A DNA stretch of 64,000 bases from a bacterium (GCA_016931965.1 JAFGDT010000079.1:1-64000); one strand, 5' to 3'; counted from the stretch's first letter, positions 36,837-45,776 are shown. Notes: generated by a model not told the origin, from the letters alone. A program made the numbers and translations.

Positions 36837-37376
36837 ATGGGTTATCGATCATTAAAACGTGATCGGCGTGAATCCGAATGGGTCCATGCCAACATTACGC
36901 CCATGTTGAATCTCATGGTTATTCTTATTCCTCTCCTGTTGAATTCAGCCGAGTTTGTTCGTTTGGGCATCATTGAATTGAATCTGCCTCCAGCCGCGGT
37001 GAGTGCCAATGGACAAATGCTTGCCGAACTTCCGCAAGAAGAAATCGTTCATTTGGATTTAACCGTCACCATTACGGATCGGGGATTCTTCATTTCGAGT
37101 TCACTGGCTGTTTTGGGCGGGGAAAAGGAAGGAGAACCTTCTATATCCAAAGTCAACGGGGAATATGATTTTAATATGTTGTCTATGCAGCTTTATCAGA
37201 TTAAACAGAAAGCAGGATACCGGTTTCCCGATACGGATCGTATTATTTTGATGGCTGAACCGGAGATCGATTATCAAACAGTTATCAGTACAATGGATGC
37301 TGCACGATCATTATACTATAACGGAGAGATGATCGAACTTTTTCCGGAAGTCTCGATCAGTGGTGGTGTTTTATAA
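36837..37376 (+). CDS. ExbD/TolR-like protein lacking the membrane aspartate
   Basis: 179 residues. A basic N-terminus, one membrane helix (MLNLMVILIPLLLNSAEF) and a periplasmic domain (IELNLPPA, LDLTVTITDRGFFISSS). Normal ExbD/TolR/MotB-type helices carry a proton-accepting Asp in the motif TPMxDxxF; here it is TPMLNLMVI, with Asn25 where Asp25 sits in E. coli ExbD. It may therefore be a structural, non-protonating partner. The gene starts five bases after the TolQ-like gene ends. The following ExbD-like gene has the Asp. Confidence 0.85.
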   Translation: MGYRSLKRDRRESEWVHANITPMLNLMVILIPLLLNSAEFVRLGIIELNLPPAAVSANGQMLAELPQEEIVHLDLTVTITDRGFFISSSLAVLGGEKEGEPSISKVNGEYDFNMLSMQLYQIKQKAGYRFPDTDRIILMAEPEIDYQTVISTMDAARSLYYNGEMIELFPEVSISGGVL

Positions 37377-37424
37377 TCTGGGGGTATCCATTCATTCAAG
37401 GCTTTGAATCGGTGTGAATGTATT

Positions 37425-37916
37425 ATGGCTTTTATTCCATCTCATAAAAAACGTCCGAGAGAAAATCCAGGACAAGCACGTCTTCAGCTCACTTCCATGA
37501 TGGATATGTTTACCATCATTCTCGTGTTTTTGTTGAAAATATATTCAACTCATGGCCAGTTAATCAATCCTTCCGAAGATCTCACTTTGCCTTCATCCAA
37601 AGTGCAGCAGCTGCCTGAATTGGGACTGGACGTGACCGTATCATCGGATTGGATATTGGTGAATGGAAAACCTGTTGAACAAACACAAAACATTATTGAA
37701 CAGGAGGGTTATATCATCCCGAGGCTTCAGGAAGAGCTGTTGCGCTATTCTACAGAGGCTGAAAAAATGGAAATATTGTACGGTGCTGAATTTTCAGGCA
37801 AGGCAACAATTCAAGGGGATAAGCATCTACCTTATCGGTTGTTGATCAAAGTGATGGCCACATGCGGTCAATCCAATTTTCCGAACATGAGACTCGTTGT
37901 ATATAGGGAAGAATAA
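37425..37916 (+). CDS. ExbD/TolR-like protein with intact membrane aspartate
   Basis: 163 residues from ATG at 37425; a TTG at 37404 is possible but homologue-like MAFIPSHKK begins at the ATG. One membrane helix, TSMMDMFTIILVFLLKIYS, with Asp27 in the position required for proton transfer. The periplasmic domain (LGLDVTVSSDWILVNGKPV) is shorter than in the previous gene. The pair suggests a heteromeric ExbD dimer in which only one chain carries protons. It overlaps the next gene by one base. Confidence 0.85.
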   Translation: MAFIPSHKKRPRENPGQARLQLTSMMDMFTIILVFLLKIYSTHGQLINPSEDLTLPSSKVQQLPELGLDVTVSSDWILVNGKPVEQTQNIIEQEGYIIPRLQEELLRYSTEAEKMEILYGAEFSGKATIQGDKHLPYRLLIKVMATCGQSNFPNMRLVVYREE

Positions 37917-39073
37917 TGATGGAATCGGGTTCAGTCATTGAAATTTCAAAATCTCTCGAACAAAGAATTGCCAGAGAATTTCGGAAATCTTTTTTTCAGG
38001 ATTGGGATAAACAATTTATCACGATTCTTTTTTTCTCCCTGCTGATTGAGATTGTGGTTGTTGTTTATCTCTCCCGGCGGCCTGTACCTGAATATAGCGA
38101 GAAAGAAATTGCACGTATTCAGGAACGCTTTGCCAATTTTGTTCTCGGCGAGACAACTGCTCCTACGGAAGAGGCCGTCGTCTCTTCTTCAGAAACGGTG
38201 GGGACAGTTGGTGCTGAGGGTGTCGCAAGTGGTACCGTTTCTGGAGAAGGAGGAAGTGGAACCGGATCTGGATCGGGGGGAGGGGGAGAAGGCAGTGGTG
38301 GGGGTGAAGGAGCTGGAACTGGAACGGGTGGAGGAGTAGGTCTTGCAACGAGTTCGTCTGCTATAGAAGCCAGACGTCAATCGAGAGAGGCCATTTCAAG
38401 AGAAGTTAGCAATAAAGGTCTTTTAGGACTGTTAACGGGAAGTGGAACTGCGGTTGAAGGAGAAGCTGTATCGAGTCTGTTTAGTGGACCGGGAGGGGGT
38501 GTTGGTGTGGGGGATGATTTGGATCAGGTACTCGCATCGGCAAGCGGATTAAAAACACAGGGTGCATCGGGTTTGGGAAGTGGAGGAGGGGGCGGTGGTT
38601 CGGGTGGAGATGGTGGTGGTGGTGGGGGTGAAATAAGAGGAGGAAGATCGGGCGATCAGGCCACAATAGACGATTTGGTTTCAGATCTGGGCACAGTCAG
38701 TTCTCAGTCTCTTACGCGAAGGGGCGAAATTCAGGTGGAAGCACCGGCTGAAGTGGAGGGTGAAGGAAGAAGAAGTGCTTATCGTAGCCTTGAGGCTATA
38801 TCTGAAGTTATGTACTCCCATTTATCAGCAATTACCTATTGTTATGAGAGAGAATTGAGAAAGATACCCGATTTGAAGGGAAAAATCTCTATCCGTATAA
38901 CCGTCAGTCCGAATGGAAGTGTAAAAAGTGCTGATATTGTCTCATCAACAATGAACAATGAGAGTGCCGAACGCTGCATCTTAGCGCGTATCCGCCTATG
39001 GGATGATTTTCCGCCGATAGATGACAGTGAAGGTGATGTGACATTTATTCAACCCTATATATTTGGATATTGA
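37916..39073 (+). CDS. TonB-like energy transducer with AgmX/PglI C-terminal domain
   Basis: 385 residues. A cytoplasmic N-terminus and one membrane helix (FITILFFSLLIEIVVVVYLS, ~34-53) lead into a long linker, part of it extremely Gly-rich (two stretches, about residues 105-145 and 220-245), then a C-terminal domain (~290-385) with YCYERELRKIPDLKGKISIRITVSPNGSV and RCILARIRLWDDFPP: the AgmX/PglI C-terminal pattern, related to TonB-type ends. It should reach across the periplasm, driven by the TolQ/ExbD-like motor. AgmX is known from Myxococcus gliding. Two start codons (37916 and 37919) are equally plausible. Confidence 0.85.
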   Translation: MMESGSVIEISKSLEQRIAREFRKSFFQDWDKQFITILFFSLLIEIVVVVYLSRRPVPEYSEKEIARIQERFANFVLGETTAPTEEAVVSSSETVGTVGAEGVASGTVSGEGGSGTGSGSGGGGEGSGGGEGAGTGTGGGVGLATSSSAIEARRQSREAISREVSNKGLLGLLTGSGTAVEGEAVSSLFSGPGGGVGVGDDLDQVLASASGLKTQGASGLGSGGGGGGSGGDGGGGGGEIRGGRSGDQATIDDLVSDLGTVSSQSLTRRGEIQVEAPAEVEGEGRRSAYRSLEAISEVMYSHLSAITYCYERELRKIPDLKGKISIRITVSPNGSVKSADIVSSTMNNESAERCILARIRLWDDFPPIDDSEGDVTFIQPYIFGY

Positions 39074-39107
39074 TTCCTTTCCCAAAATTTCACAATAAAG
39101 GATTGAT

Positions 39108-39134
39108 ACCACCACATATTTTTGGTGGTTTTTT
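39108..39134 (+). terminator. Rho-independent terminator of the Ton-like cluster
   Basis: ACCACCA (39108-39114) and TGGTGGT (39123-39129) form a 7-bp stem with an eight-base loop followed by five T's. It lies 35 bases after the TonB-like stop. Confidence 0.8.
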
Positions 39135-39252
39135 AATGGATAAGATGATCAACGAATCAATGATTATTTTTGAGTATTGCATCTCATCCTTGGGAATTGT
39201 ATCTTTGATGCATCTCTGAAAATGGTCGTGTATAGGCATGAAGGAGTTCAAA

Positions 39253-41037
39253 TTGGAAAATGAAGAGAGATGGAAAAGAACACATCGTTGTGGTGATTTA
39301 ACGAAAAAGAACAAGGATCAACAGATCACTCTGGTCGGTTGGGTAGCCAGCCAGAGAGATCATGGCGGTGTGATTTTTATCGATCTTCGTGACAGATGGG
39401 GAATCACGCAGGTTGTTTTTCATCCTGCTCAAGATGAAAGTCTGATTGATCAGGCAAAAAATTTAAGAATGGAATCGGTCATCGGCATTCAGGGAAAAGT
39501 CGTTCTTCGGCCGGCAAATATGGTTAATAAACTGTTGCCTACAGGTGAAATCGAAGTGACAGTCAGTCGTCTTATTGTGTTTAACGAATCGAAACCGCTG
39601 CCTTTTATGATTAAAGATCCCTGTGATGCCATCGATGAAACCCGTTTCAAATATCGATATCTCGATCTTCGAAGGCCTCAAATGCAAAAGAACCTTTTCC
39701 TCCGGCATCGAATGGCTCAAATTGTGCGTCGCTATTTTGATGAAAATGAATTTGTGGAAATCGAAACCCCTTTTCTAATGAAAAGCACACCGGAAGGTGC
39801 TCGGGATTATCTTGTGCCGAGTCGAATCCATCAAGGCCGATTTTATGCATTGCCGCAATCGCCGCAGACCTATAAACAAATTTTGATGGTCTCCGGATTT
39901 GATCGCTATTTTCAAATCGTCCGTTGTTTTCGGGATGAGGATCTTCGAGCGGACCGGCAGCCTGAATTTACACAGATCGATGTGGAGATGTCGTTTGTCG
40001 ATGAAGGGGATGTCATGGAAGTGATGGAAGGTTTGATGGTACGATTGTTCAAGGATGTCTTGGGCAAATCGATCCACCTTCCATTTTGTCGAATCCCTTA
40101 CAAAGAAGCGATGGAGAAATACGGGACCGATCGTCCAGACATCCGTTTTGGTTTGGAAATAGTGGGCCTGGATGAGATTGTAGCAAACTCCGGTTTCCAC
40201 ATATTTGATGAAACGATTAATCAAGCAGGGAAAGTCTGTGGGATTCGGTTGCCTGGTGTCGGTCCGTTATCACGAAAACAGGTTGATGAATATACAGCGT
40301 TCGTAAAAACTTTTGGAGCAAAGGGGCTTGTTGTTATTCAAATTACAGAAGAAGGCATCCGCTCACCCATTGCAAAATTTGTATCGGATAACACACTTCA
40401 AAATATCATCATGAAGTTAAAAGGTTCAGTGGGAGATGTTATTTTCATTGTTGCAGCCGAGTCGTCTGTATGTCTCAATGCGCTGGGGAATCTTCGCGTT
40501 CAACTAGCACAAGATTGGAATCTGATCAATCGCAATATTTTTTCTCTGGTCTGGATTGTTAACTTTCCACTTTTCGAATGGAGTGAGGTCGAAGGACGTT
40601 TTATGGCAAGGCATCATCCTTTTACTTCACCAAAGGAAACAGATTTGGATTTCCTTGAATCTGATCCAGAGAAAGTGACCGCAAAAGCATATGACCTCGT
40701 ATTGAATGGTTCTGAGATCGCCGGGGGGAGTATTCGTATTCATCGTCGCTCGTTACAAAAGCGGCTATTTGAAACATTGGGTATTGACCAAGCCACTGCA
40801 GAGAGGAAATTCGGTTTTTTAATGGATGCGCTGGAATATGGCGCACCTCCTCATGGGGGTATTGCATTCGGTTTTGACCGTTTGGTCATGCTTTTTGCTG
40901 GAGAAGAGTCGATTCGAGAAGTGATTGCTTTTCCCAAAACAACGCGTGCTCTTTCCCTTATGGATGGTTCTCCATCCGAAGTAGATCAGGAACAACTTAA
41001 GGAATTGGGATTGAAGTTGGACCTTAAAGATAAGTAG
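39253..41037 (+). CDS. aspS: Aspartyl-tRNA synthetase
   Basis: 594 residues. OB-fold anticodon-binding domain at the N-terminus (VGWVASQRDHGGVIFIDLRDRWGITQVVF), class II catalytic core with motif 2 (FRDEDLRADRQPEFTQID) and motif 3 (GIAFGFDRLVMLFAG), and the bacterial GAD insertion domain (~290-415). It charges tRNA-Asp; whether it also charges tRNA-Asn cannot be told. I prefer TTG at 39253, six bases after AAGGAG (39241-39246); ATG at 39238 has no ribosome binding site and would lie inside this signal. Confidence 0.95.
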   Translation: MENEERWKRTHRCGDLTKKNKDQQITLVGWVASQRDHGGVIFIDLRDRWGITQVVFHPAQDESLIDQAKNLRMESVIGIQGKVVLRPANMVNKLLPTGEIEVTVSRLIVFNESKPLPFMIKDPCDAIDETRFKYRYLDLRRPQMQKNLFLRHRMAQIVRRYFDENEFVEIETPFLMKSTPEGARDYLVPSRIHQGRFYALPQSPQTYKQILMVSGFDRYFQIVRCFRDEDLRADRQPEFTQIDVEMSFVDEGDVMEVMEGLMVRLFKDVLGKSIHLPFCRIPYKEAMEKYGTDRPDIRFGLEIVGLDEIVANSGFHIFDETINQAGKVCGIRLPGVGPLSRKQVDEYTAFVKTFGAKGLVVIQITEEGIRSPIAKFVSDNTLQNIIMKLKGSVGDVIFIVAAESSVCLNALGNLRVQLAQDWNLINRNIFSLVWIVNFPLFEWSEVEGRFMARHHPFTSPKETDLDFLESDPEKVTAKAYDLVLNGSEIAGGSIRIHRRSLQKRLFETLGIDQATAERKFGFLMDALEYGAPPHGGIAFGFDRLVMLFAGEESIREVIAFPKTTRALSLMDGSPSEVDQEQLKELGLKLDLKDK

Positions 41038-41079
41038 AAATTAATATTAGAATATTAAGCCTTTATTCGTATTTTTTTC

Positions 41080-41108
41080 TTGACAATTAGCGTTTTTTTT
41101 GTTATACT
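41080..41108 (+). promoter_or_regulatory. Strong sigma-70 promoter of the lipoprotein gene
   Basis: TTGACA (41080-41085), exact 17-base spacer, TATACT (41103-41108). The -35 is a perfect match and the -10 is one base off, the best promoter in the window. Transcription should begin near 41115, about 45 bases before the lipoprotein ATG. Confidence 0.8.
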
Positions 41109-41160
41109 TTCTCAGTTCGAATCAAGTTATTATCATTAAATGAAAAAGGAGGTGCAGGGA

Positions 41161-41424
41161 ATGGCAAGAGGAGCGAGGAGTCTCATTTATATTCTGTTTT
41201 GTCTTATGTTAATAGCTTCTCTATTGATCGGTGGTTGTTCGCGTTATGCAAATGAAGAACAGATTACAACGTTAGATGAAACAGAAGCGGCCGCTTTGGC
41301 TGCAGAGCAGAAAGTAGCTGAAAAGGAAAAAGAAAAAGCCGAGTTGGAAGCAAAGTTAGCGGAGAAGCAGCAAGAACTGGAATATGTAAAATCTGAAAAA
41401 GCAAAAGTACAATCCCGACTGTAG
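41161..41424 (+). CDS. Small Lpp-like outer-membrane lipoprotein
   Basis: 87 residues. Signal sequence with lipobox LIGGC (Cys after about 26 residues), then a wholly helical, Ala/Glu/Lys-rich stretch with heptad spacing (EAAALAAEQKVAEKEKEKAELEAKLAEKQQELEYV), like the trimeric coiled coil of Lpp. A C-terminal Lys for linkage to peptidoglycan is missing. Start ATG at 41161 follows AAGGAGGTG by about six bases; the longer frame from 41140 contains this signal. The strong promoter suggests an abundant structural lipoprotein. The LysM gene follows after 57 bases. Confidence 0.8.
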   Translation: MARGARSLIYILFCLMLIASLLIGGCSRYANEEQITTLDETEAAALAAEQKVAEKEKEKAELEAKLAEKQQELEYVKSEKAKVQSRL

Positions 41425-41481
41425 GGATCATTCTTTACTAAACAGTACCGAGAGTATCTTTATAAGTAGGAGGAAAAAAGA

Positions 41482-42336
41482 ATGAAAATAGAAGGTAAAA
41501 AATATTATTTTCTTTTTGTATTGATGGGCTTGCTTCTCGTCGTGAATGCTGTTGCATGGGGTCAGGAAGAGGAAAGGATGAAAATGGATGAATATAAGGC
41601 CCAACTTTCTGACGCTCAAATGAGAGAACAAAATGCAAACGCAAGGTTAGCGGAGCTTCAAGCCGAGATCGATGCATTGAATGCGCAAATAGCCGAAGTC
41701 CAAGGGCAAATTGACGATGAATGGGAAGATGTCTATGCTTTACTGGGAACAAATAAGGCAGGTGTAGATGCCTATCGAGCCAATCTGGAATCAATTGATA
41801 GAGAAATCGATGGATTGGCAGCGCTTTCTCCAGAGGAGCTGTTCCGACGTCAGGATCAAATCGATGAAATTGAGAGCCGGATCGAAGAGGCCAAGGGAAG
41901 CAATATTGCCATTCTCACCGAAATGGAAAATAAATTGGCTGAATTGAACGGCAAACTTACAGCTTTAAAAGCAAAAGTACCTGCCAATATATATGATCAA
42001 TATACTGTTGTAGATGGTGATTACCTCTGGAAAATTTCCAAGAAGGAAGAGATCTATGGTGATCCCATGCAGTGGATGCGGATCTATTCGGTTAACAAAG
42101 ATCAAATTAAAGATCCTGATTTGATCTATGCCAATCAGATTTTTAATATTGCCAGAGGCGTAGGGAGAAATGAACACTTGGTCGTTAAAGGAGAGCACCT
42201 CTCAAGTATTTCTGGATATGCAAAAGTATTTAACGATCCAACCAAGTGGACTAAACTCTACGAAGCCAATAAAGATATGATTGACGATCCCAATATCATT
42301 TATCCATATCAGGTACTGATGATTCCTGCGGAGTAG
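41482..42336 (+). CDS. Exported coiled-coil protein with two C-terminal LysM domains
   Basis: 284 residues. Signal peptide (ending near AVAWGQ), a long coiled coil (~30-160) and two LysM domains: about 172-225 (YTVVDGDYLWKISKKEEIYGDP...) and 230-283 (LVVKGEHLSSISGYAKVFNDP...). LysM binds N-acetylglucosamine in peptidoglycan. With the Lpp-like lipoprotein upstream, it probably ties envelope layers together or positions a wall complex. Both LysM repeats have the longer YGDPMQW/FNDPTKW insertion. The start follows AGGAGG. A terminator lies 84 bases downstream. Confidence 0.88.
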   Translation: MKIEGKKYYFLFVLMGLLLVVNAVAWGQEEERMKMDEYKAQLSDAQMREQNANARLAELQAEIDALNAQIAEVQGQIDDEWEDVYALLGTNKAGVDAYRANLESIDREIDGLAALSPEELFRRQDQIDEIESRIEEAKGSNIAILTEMENKLAELNGKLTALKAKVPANIYDQYTVVDGDYLWKISKKEEIYGDPMQWMRIYSVNKDQIKDPDLIYANQIFNIARGVGRNEHLVVKGEHLSSISGYAKVFNDPTKWTKLYEANKDMIDDPNIIYPYQVLMIPAE

Positions 42337-42419
42337 AGTCCCAGTTAAGCAGACGGTTGGCTTTTTCGTATGGACTCTAATTATTGAATGGCAATATAGT
42401 TTTTAGGTAATTCTTAAAG

Positions 42420-42461
42420 CTCTCAGTTCCGTTAAACATTGCACGGAACTGGGAGTTTTTT
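42420..42461 (+). terminator. Strong Rho-independent terminator between LysM gene and phoH
   Basis: A 13-bp stem with one G-U pair (CTCTCAGTTCCGT at 42420-42432 with ACGGAACTGGGAG at 42443-42455), ten-base loop and six T's (42456-42461). It ends six bases before the phoH ATG, so the hairpin right arm also holds the only purine-rich sequence that could serve as the phoH ribosome binding site. Confidence 0.85.
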
Positions 42462-42467
42462 GTATTT

Positions 42468-43442
42468 ATGATGGAAAAACGAACAATTTCTCTCAAAGGC
42501 ATTGATCAGCTCAAATTACTTGGCATCCACGATGAACATCTGCATCTCATTGAGAGTACATTCAATTCGCAGATTGTCATCCGGGGAGAGGACATTATTC
42601 TGTCAGGTAATGCGGCCGATATCCGTATGGTGGAAAGGATTTTTAATGAATTGTTGTTTATTGTGAACCGGAAGGGTCAATTGGATCGACAGGAAGTGGA
42701 GACCATTGTAGAATTGGTACGGACGGATAAAAGAGAGGGATTGGTTGAAGTCGATAAAAACAAGGAAATGATTCTTAATGGAAAGAAGGGGATCATTCGC
42801 CCAAAAACAAAGGGACAGAAAATATACTATTCGGCAGTCTTACAGAACGACATTGTATTTGTGATCGGTCCGGCTGGAACCGGGAAAACATATCTTGCCG
42901 TAGCCATGGCTTTGGCACAATTGAGGGACAAACAAATTTCACGTATTGTTCTTGCCCGGCCGGCAATTGAGGCAGGGGAGAGTTTGGGTTTTCTGCCGGG
43001 AGATTTGATGGAGAAGATCGATCCCTACTTGAGACCTCTCACCGATGCACTTTTTGATATCCTTCCATCAGATCAATTGCAGCAATATATTGAAAGAAAA
43101 ATCATTGAAATTATTCCTTTAGCCTATATGCGGGGAAGAACGTTGAATGACGCTTTTGTTATCCTGGACGAAGCTCAAAATACTTCTTCCATGCAGATGA
43201 AAATGTTTCTTACACGTCTCGGTGTTCAATCAAAAGCGATTATCACCGGGGATATCACACAGATTGATCTTATCGATGGGACCATGTCCGGATTGATACA
43301 AATTCAAGAAATTATTAAAAATATTGAAGGAATATCTTTTGTCTATTTGGACAAATCGGATGTGGTGCGACATCGGTTGGTTAAAGAAATTATTCAGGCC
43401 TATGAGGTCTTTCGTGAAAACCGGGAGTCCCAGGAAAAATAG
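42468..43442 (+). CDS. phoH: PhoH family protein (PhoH-like ATPase)
   Basis: 324 residues. N-terminal KH-like domain (~1-95), then a P-loop ATPase domain with GPAGTGKTYLA (Walker A), RPAIEAGESLGFLPGD, MRGRTLNDAFVILDEAQN (Walker B/DEAQ) and the GVQSKAIITGDITQIDL segment. The enzyme is a cytoplasmic RNA-linked ATPase; biological role is uncertain. It starts the conserved phoH-pgpH-ybeY-CNNM cluster, which supports a link with ribosome/RNA metabolism. No clear ribosome binding site other than GGGAG inside the upstream terminator stem. Confidence 0.94.
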   Translation: MMEKRTISLKGIDQLKLLGIHDEHLHLIESTFNSQIVIRGEDIILSGNAADIRMVERIFNELLFIVNRKGQLDRQEVETIVELVRTDKREGLVEVDKNKEMILNGKKGIIRPKTKGQKIYYSAVLQNDIVFVIGPAGTGKTYLAVAMALAQLRDKQISRIVLARPAIEAGESLGFLPGDLMEKIDPYLRPLTDALFDILPSDQLQQYIERKIIEIIPLAYMRGRTLNDAFVILDEAQNTSSMQMKMFLTRLGVQSKAIITGDITQIDLIDGTMSGLIQIQEIIKNIEGISFVYLDKSDVVRHRLVKEIIQAYEVFRENRESQEK

Positions 43443-43454
43443 TCGGTATAAAGG

Positions 43455-45776
43455 ATGAAATTCATGAAGATCATTCATTTATTGTTTGTTTTTTTTGCAC
43501 GATTTAAAAATGGATTGGGTCAATTTATATCCACAAAGATGGGTAGCGAACAAAAGTGGCCTCGTTTTTTCATTGGATTTATCCTGCTGATCGTTTTGGT
43601 CAATTTTTTCCCAAGTGGAAAATCACCGCAATTTGCCGATTTACAGGAAGGCAGTATCAGTACCCAGCGCATTATTGCTCCATTTCGATTTGAAATTCTG
43701 AAAACGACGGAAGAGTATGAGAGGGATCGGGAAATTGCTACCCAGAAAGTTTATCCAATTTTTAATAAACTTAACAATCAACTGAGCGAGGTCAATCAAA
43801 ATATAGATCTCTTCTTTAATCATATCGAAATGATGAGAAATGATTTAAACAGCAATCGTTCTTTAAAACCAGTGTTAATGGATTCGCTATTACGTCAATA
43901 TCCCATCAGTTTTCCGGATACATATTATTGGGAATTGCTTGTTGATCCTCAAGAAGATTTAAGTCGAAATGAGCTAACTGAATTTAGAGGAAATGTAAAA
44001 AGAATTGTTCGGGATATCATGACAGTAGGCGTTTTAAATGTAGATAAAGAGCAGCTGTCGAATCCGGATCGGAGGATGGTTGTCATTGAGAACAATGAAG
44101 AGGTTAATTATCCGATTGATAATTACTATGATTTGCAGGAAACAAGAGACAGATCGGCTGAAATGTTTAAAAATAATTATCCGGAGAACACCTATTTCGT
44201 CCAAATTGGGTTTGGAATTGTCAATTACTTTCTGCGTCCCAATCTAATTTATGACGAAGCTTTGCATAAACAAAGGATTGATAATGCAGTGGCAAGGGTT
44301 CCTTTGGCAAGTGGTTTTGTCGATGAGGACGAAAAGATTGTAGACCGAAATGAAAGGATTACACCTGAAATAAGAAAAAAGTTGGTATCCCTGGCCACCG
44401 TGATGGCTGAAAAAGGAATGGCCGAGGGAGGTATGCAGCAATTTCTTCCTGTCGTGGGACGTGTTGTTTTTATTTTAATCCTTTTTTTCCTATTGGGTGT
44501 TTTTATCCATATCGAGCGACCTGAAATCCTGCGAGAGACAAAAGCCATCCTTATCATCGCTCTGATTATTCTTATTGTCAGTCTCATTGCTTTTCTAATT
44601 CATACTTTTTTGCTGCCCAGATTGGATGCTGCGGAGTATCTTGTCCCTTCTGCGCTGGGAGCCATGTTATTGGCCACATTATTCGATGCCAAAATCGGAT
44701 ATGTCGGTACGGTTGTCATCAGTGTATTGTTGGGTGGTATATGGGGCAATGAATTTAATCTTGTGGTAATTTCATTTTTTGTCGGTGTCGTAAGTGTTAC
44801 TGTGATCAAACGTGTTCAAGGCCGACGTCAATTTGTACAGGTTATTTTATCCCTTATTGGGGCGAATATTGTCGCCATTACGTTTATGGGATTTTTACGA
44901 TTTGTGCCTTTTCGAGAAATTGCTTATCAGTGGATTTGGGGAGGAATGAATGGATTGCTCACGCCTATCCTGATGTATGGCCTTTTGCCTCTTATTGAAT
45001 CAACGTTCGACATCACCACAGATTTTTCGTTGTTGGAAATATCGAATTTAAACCATCCTTTGCTTAAGAGACTTTCCGTTCAGGCTCCCGGTACATATCA
45101 TCACTCAATCATCGTAGGGAATCTTGCTGAAGCGGCGGCTCAGGCTATAAATGGCAATTCATTGCTTGCAAGGGTTGGATCATACTATCATGATGTGGGT
45201 AAGATTGAAAAGGCCGAATATTTTGTTGAAAATCAGATGAGTAAAGAAAATCCCCATAAAAAGCTAATGCCTAGAATGAGTGCTCTCATCCTCATGAATC
45301 ACGTGAAAAGAGGACTTGAGATTGCAGAGAAATATAAACTTCCTTCTTTGATTAAAGATATTATCAACCAACATCAAGGTACAACCATCATGACCTATTT
45401 TTATCAGAAGGCTTTAGATAAGGATGGTTCTGAAGAGGCCAGTGAAGTGGATTATCGGTATCCAGGACCACGACCACAAACAAAGGAGGCGGCCATTGTG
45501 ATGTTGGCAGACGCAGTGGAGGCGGCAACCCGATCACTTAAAGAACCTACGCACAGTCGTTTAAAAGGCATTATCGAAGAAATTGTTGATGGGCGTTTTC
45601 AGGAAGGCGAGTTGGATCAATCTCCATTAACATTAAACAATTTAGAACGTATTAAGGAAAGTTTTTTAAACATATTGGCTGGCACGTTTCATGCGCGGGT
45701 TGAATATCCTGATAAGGATGAACAAGCAAAAACAAAGAAAACAATCAAACAGAAGGAAGAATCCTCTGCAAATTGA
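43455..45776 (+). CDS. pgpH: PgpH-type 7TM HD-domain c-di-AMP phosphodiesterase
   Basis: 773 residues. One N-terminal membrane helix, an extracytoplasmic 7TMR-HDED domain (~residues 60-290), seven membrane helices (~340-545) and a cytoplasmic HD domain with HHSIIVGNLAEAAA and YYHDVGKIEKAEYF (HD metal ligands H/D) and HQGTT. This is the PgpH layout known to break down cyclic di-AMP. The gene order phoH-pgpH-ybeY is standard. Its position before trkH-trkA is notable because c-di-AMP controls K+ transport in many bacteria. Start is the ATG at 43455 or at 43464. Confidence 0.92.
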   Translation: MKFMKIIHLLFVFFARFKNGLGQFISTKMGSEQKWPRFFIGFILLIVLVNFFPSGKSPQFADLQEGSISTQRIIAPFRFEILKTTEEYERDREIATQKVYPIFNKLNNQLSEVNQNIDLFFNHIEMMRNDLNSNRSLKPVLMDSLLRQYPISFPDTYYWELLVDPQEDLSRNELTEFRGNVKRIVRDIMTVGVLNVDKEQLSNPDRRMVVIENNEEVNYPIDNYYDLQETRDRSAEMFKNNYPENTYFVQIGFGIVNYFLRPNLIYDEALHKQRIDNAVARVPLASGFVDEDEKIVDRNERITPEIRKKLVSLATVMAEKGMAEGGMQQFLPVVGRVVFILILFFLLGVFIHIERPEILRETKAILIIALIILIVSLIAFLIHTFLLPRLDAAEYLVPSALGAMLLATLFDAKIGYVGTVVISVLLGGIWGNEFNLVVISFFVGVVSVTVIKRVQGRRQFVQVILSLIGANIVAITFMGFLRFVPFREIAYQWIWGGMNGLLTPILMYGLLPLIESTFDITTDFSLLEISNLNHPLLKRLSVQAPGTYHHSIIVGNLAEAAAQAINGNSLLARVGSYYHDVGKIEKAEYFVENQMSKENPHKKLMPRMSALILMNHVKRGLEIAEKYKLPSLIKDIINQHQGTTIMTYFYQKALDKDGSEEASEVDYRYPGPRPQTKEAAIVMLADAVEAATRSLKEPTHSRLKGIIEEIVDGRFQEGELDQSPLTLNNLERIKESFLNILAGTFHARVEYPDKDEQAKTKKTIKQKEESSAN

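Noticed and set aside
38163..38666. Minus-strand frames rich in His/Pro/Ser within the TonB-like gene
   Set aside because: They are the reverse reading of Gly-rich codons in the linker.
41041..41057. TTAATATT-AG-AATATTAA hairpin after aspS
   Set aside because: AT-only stem with a two-base loop and no adjacent T-tract; too weak for a terminator call.
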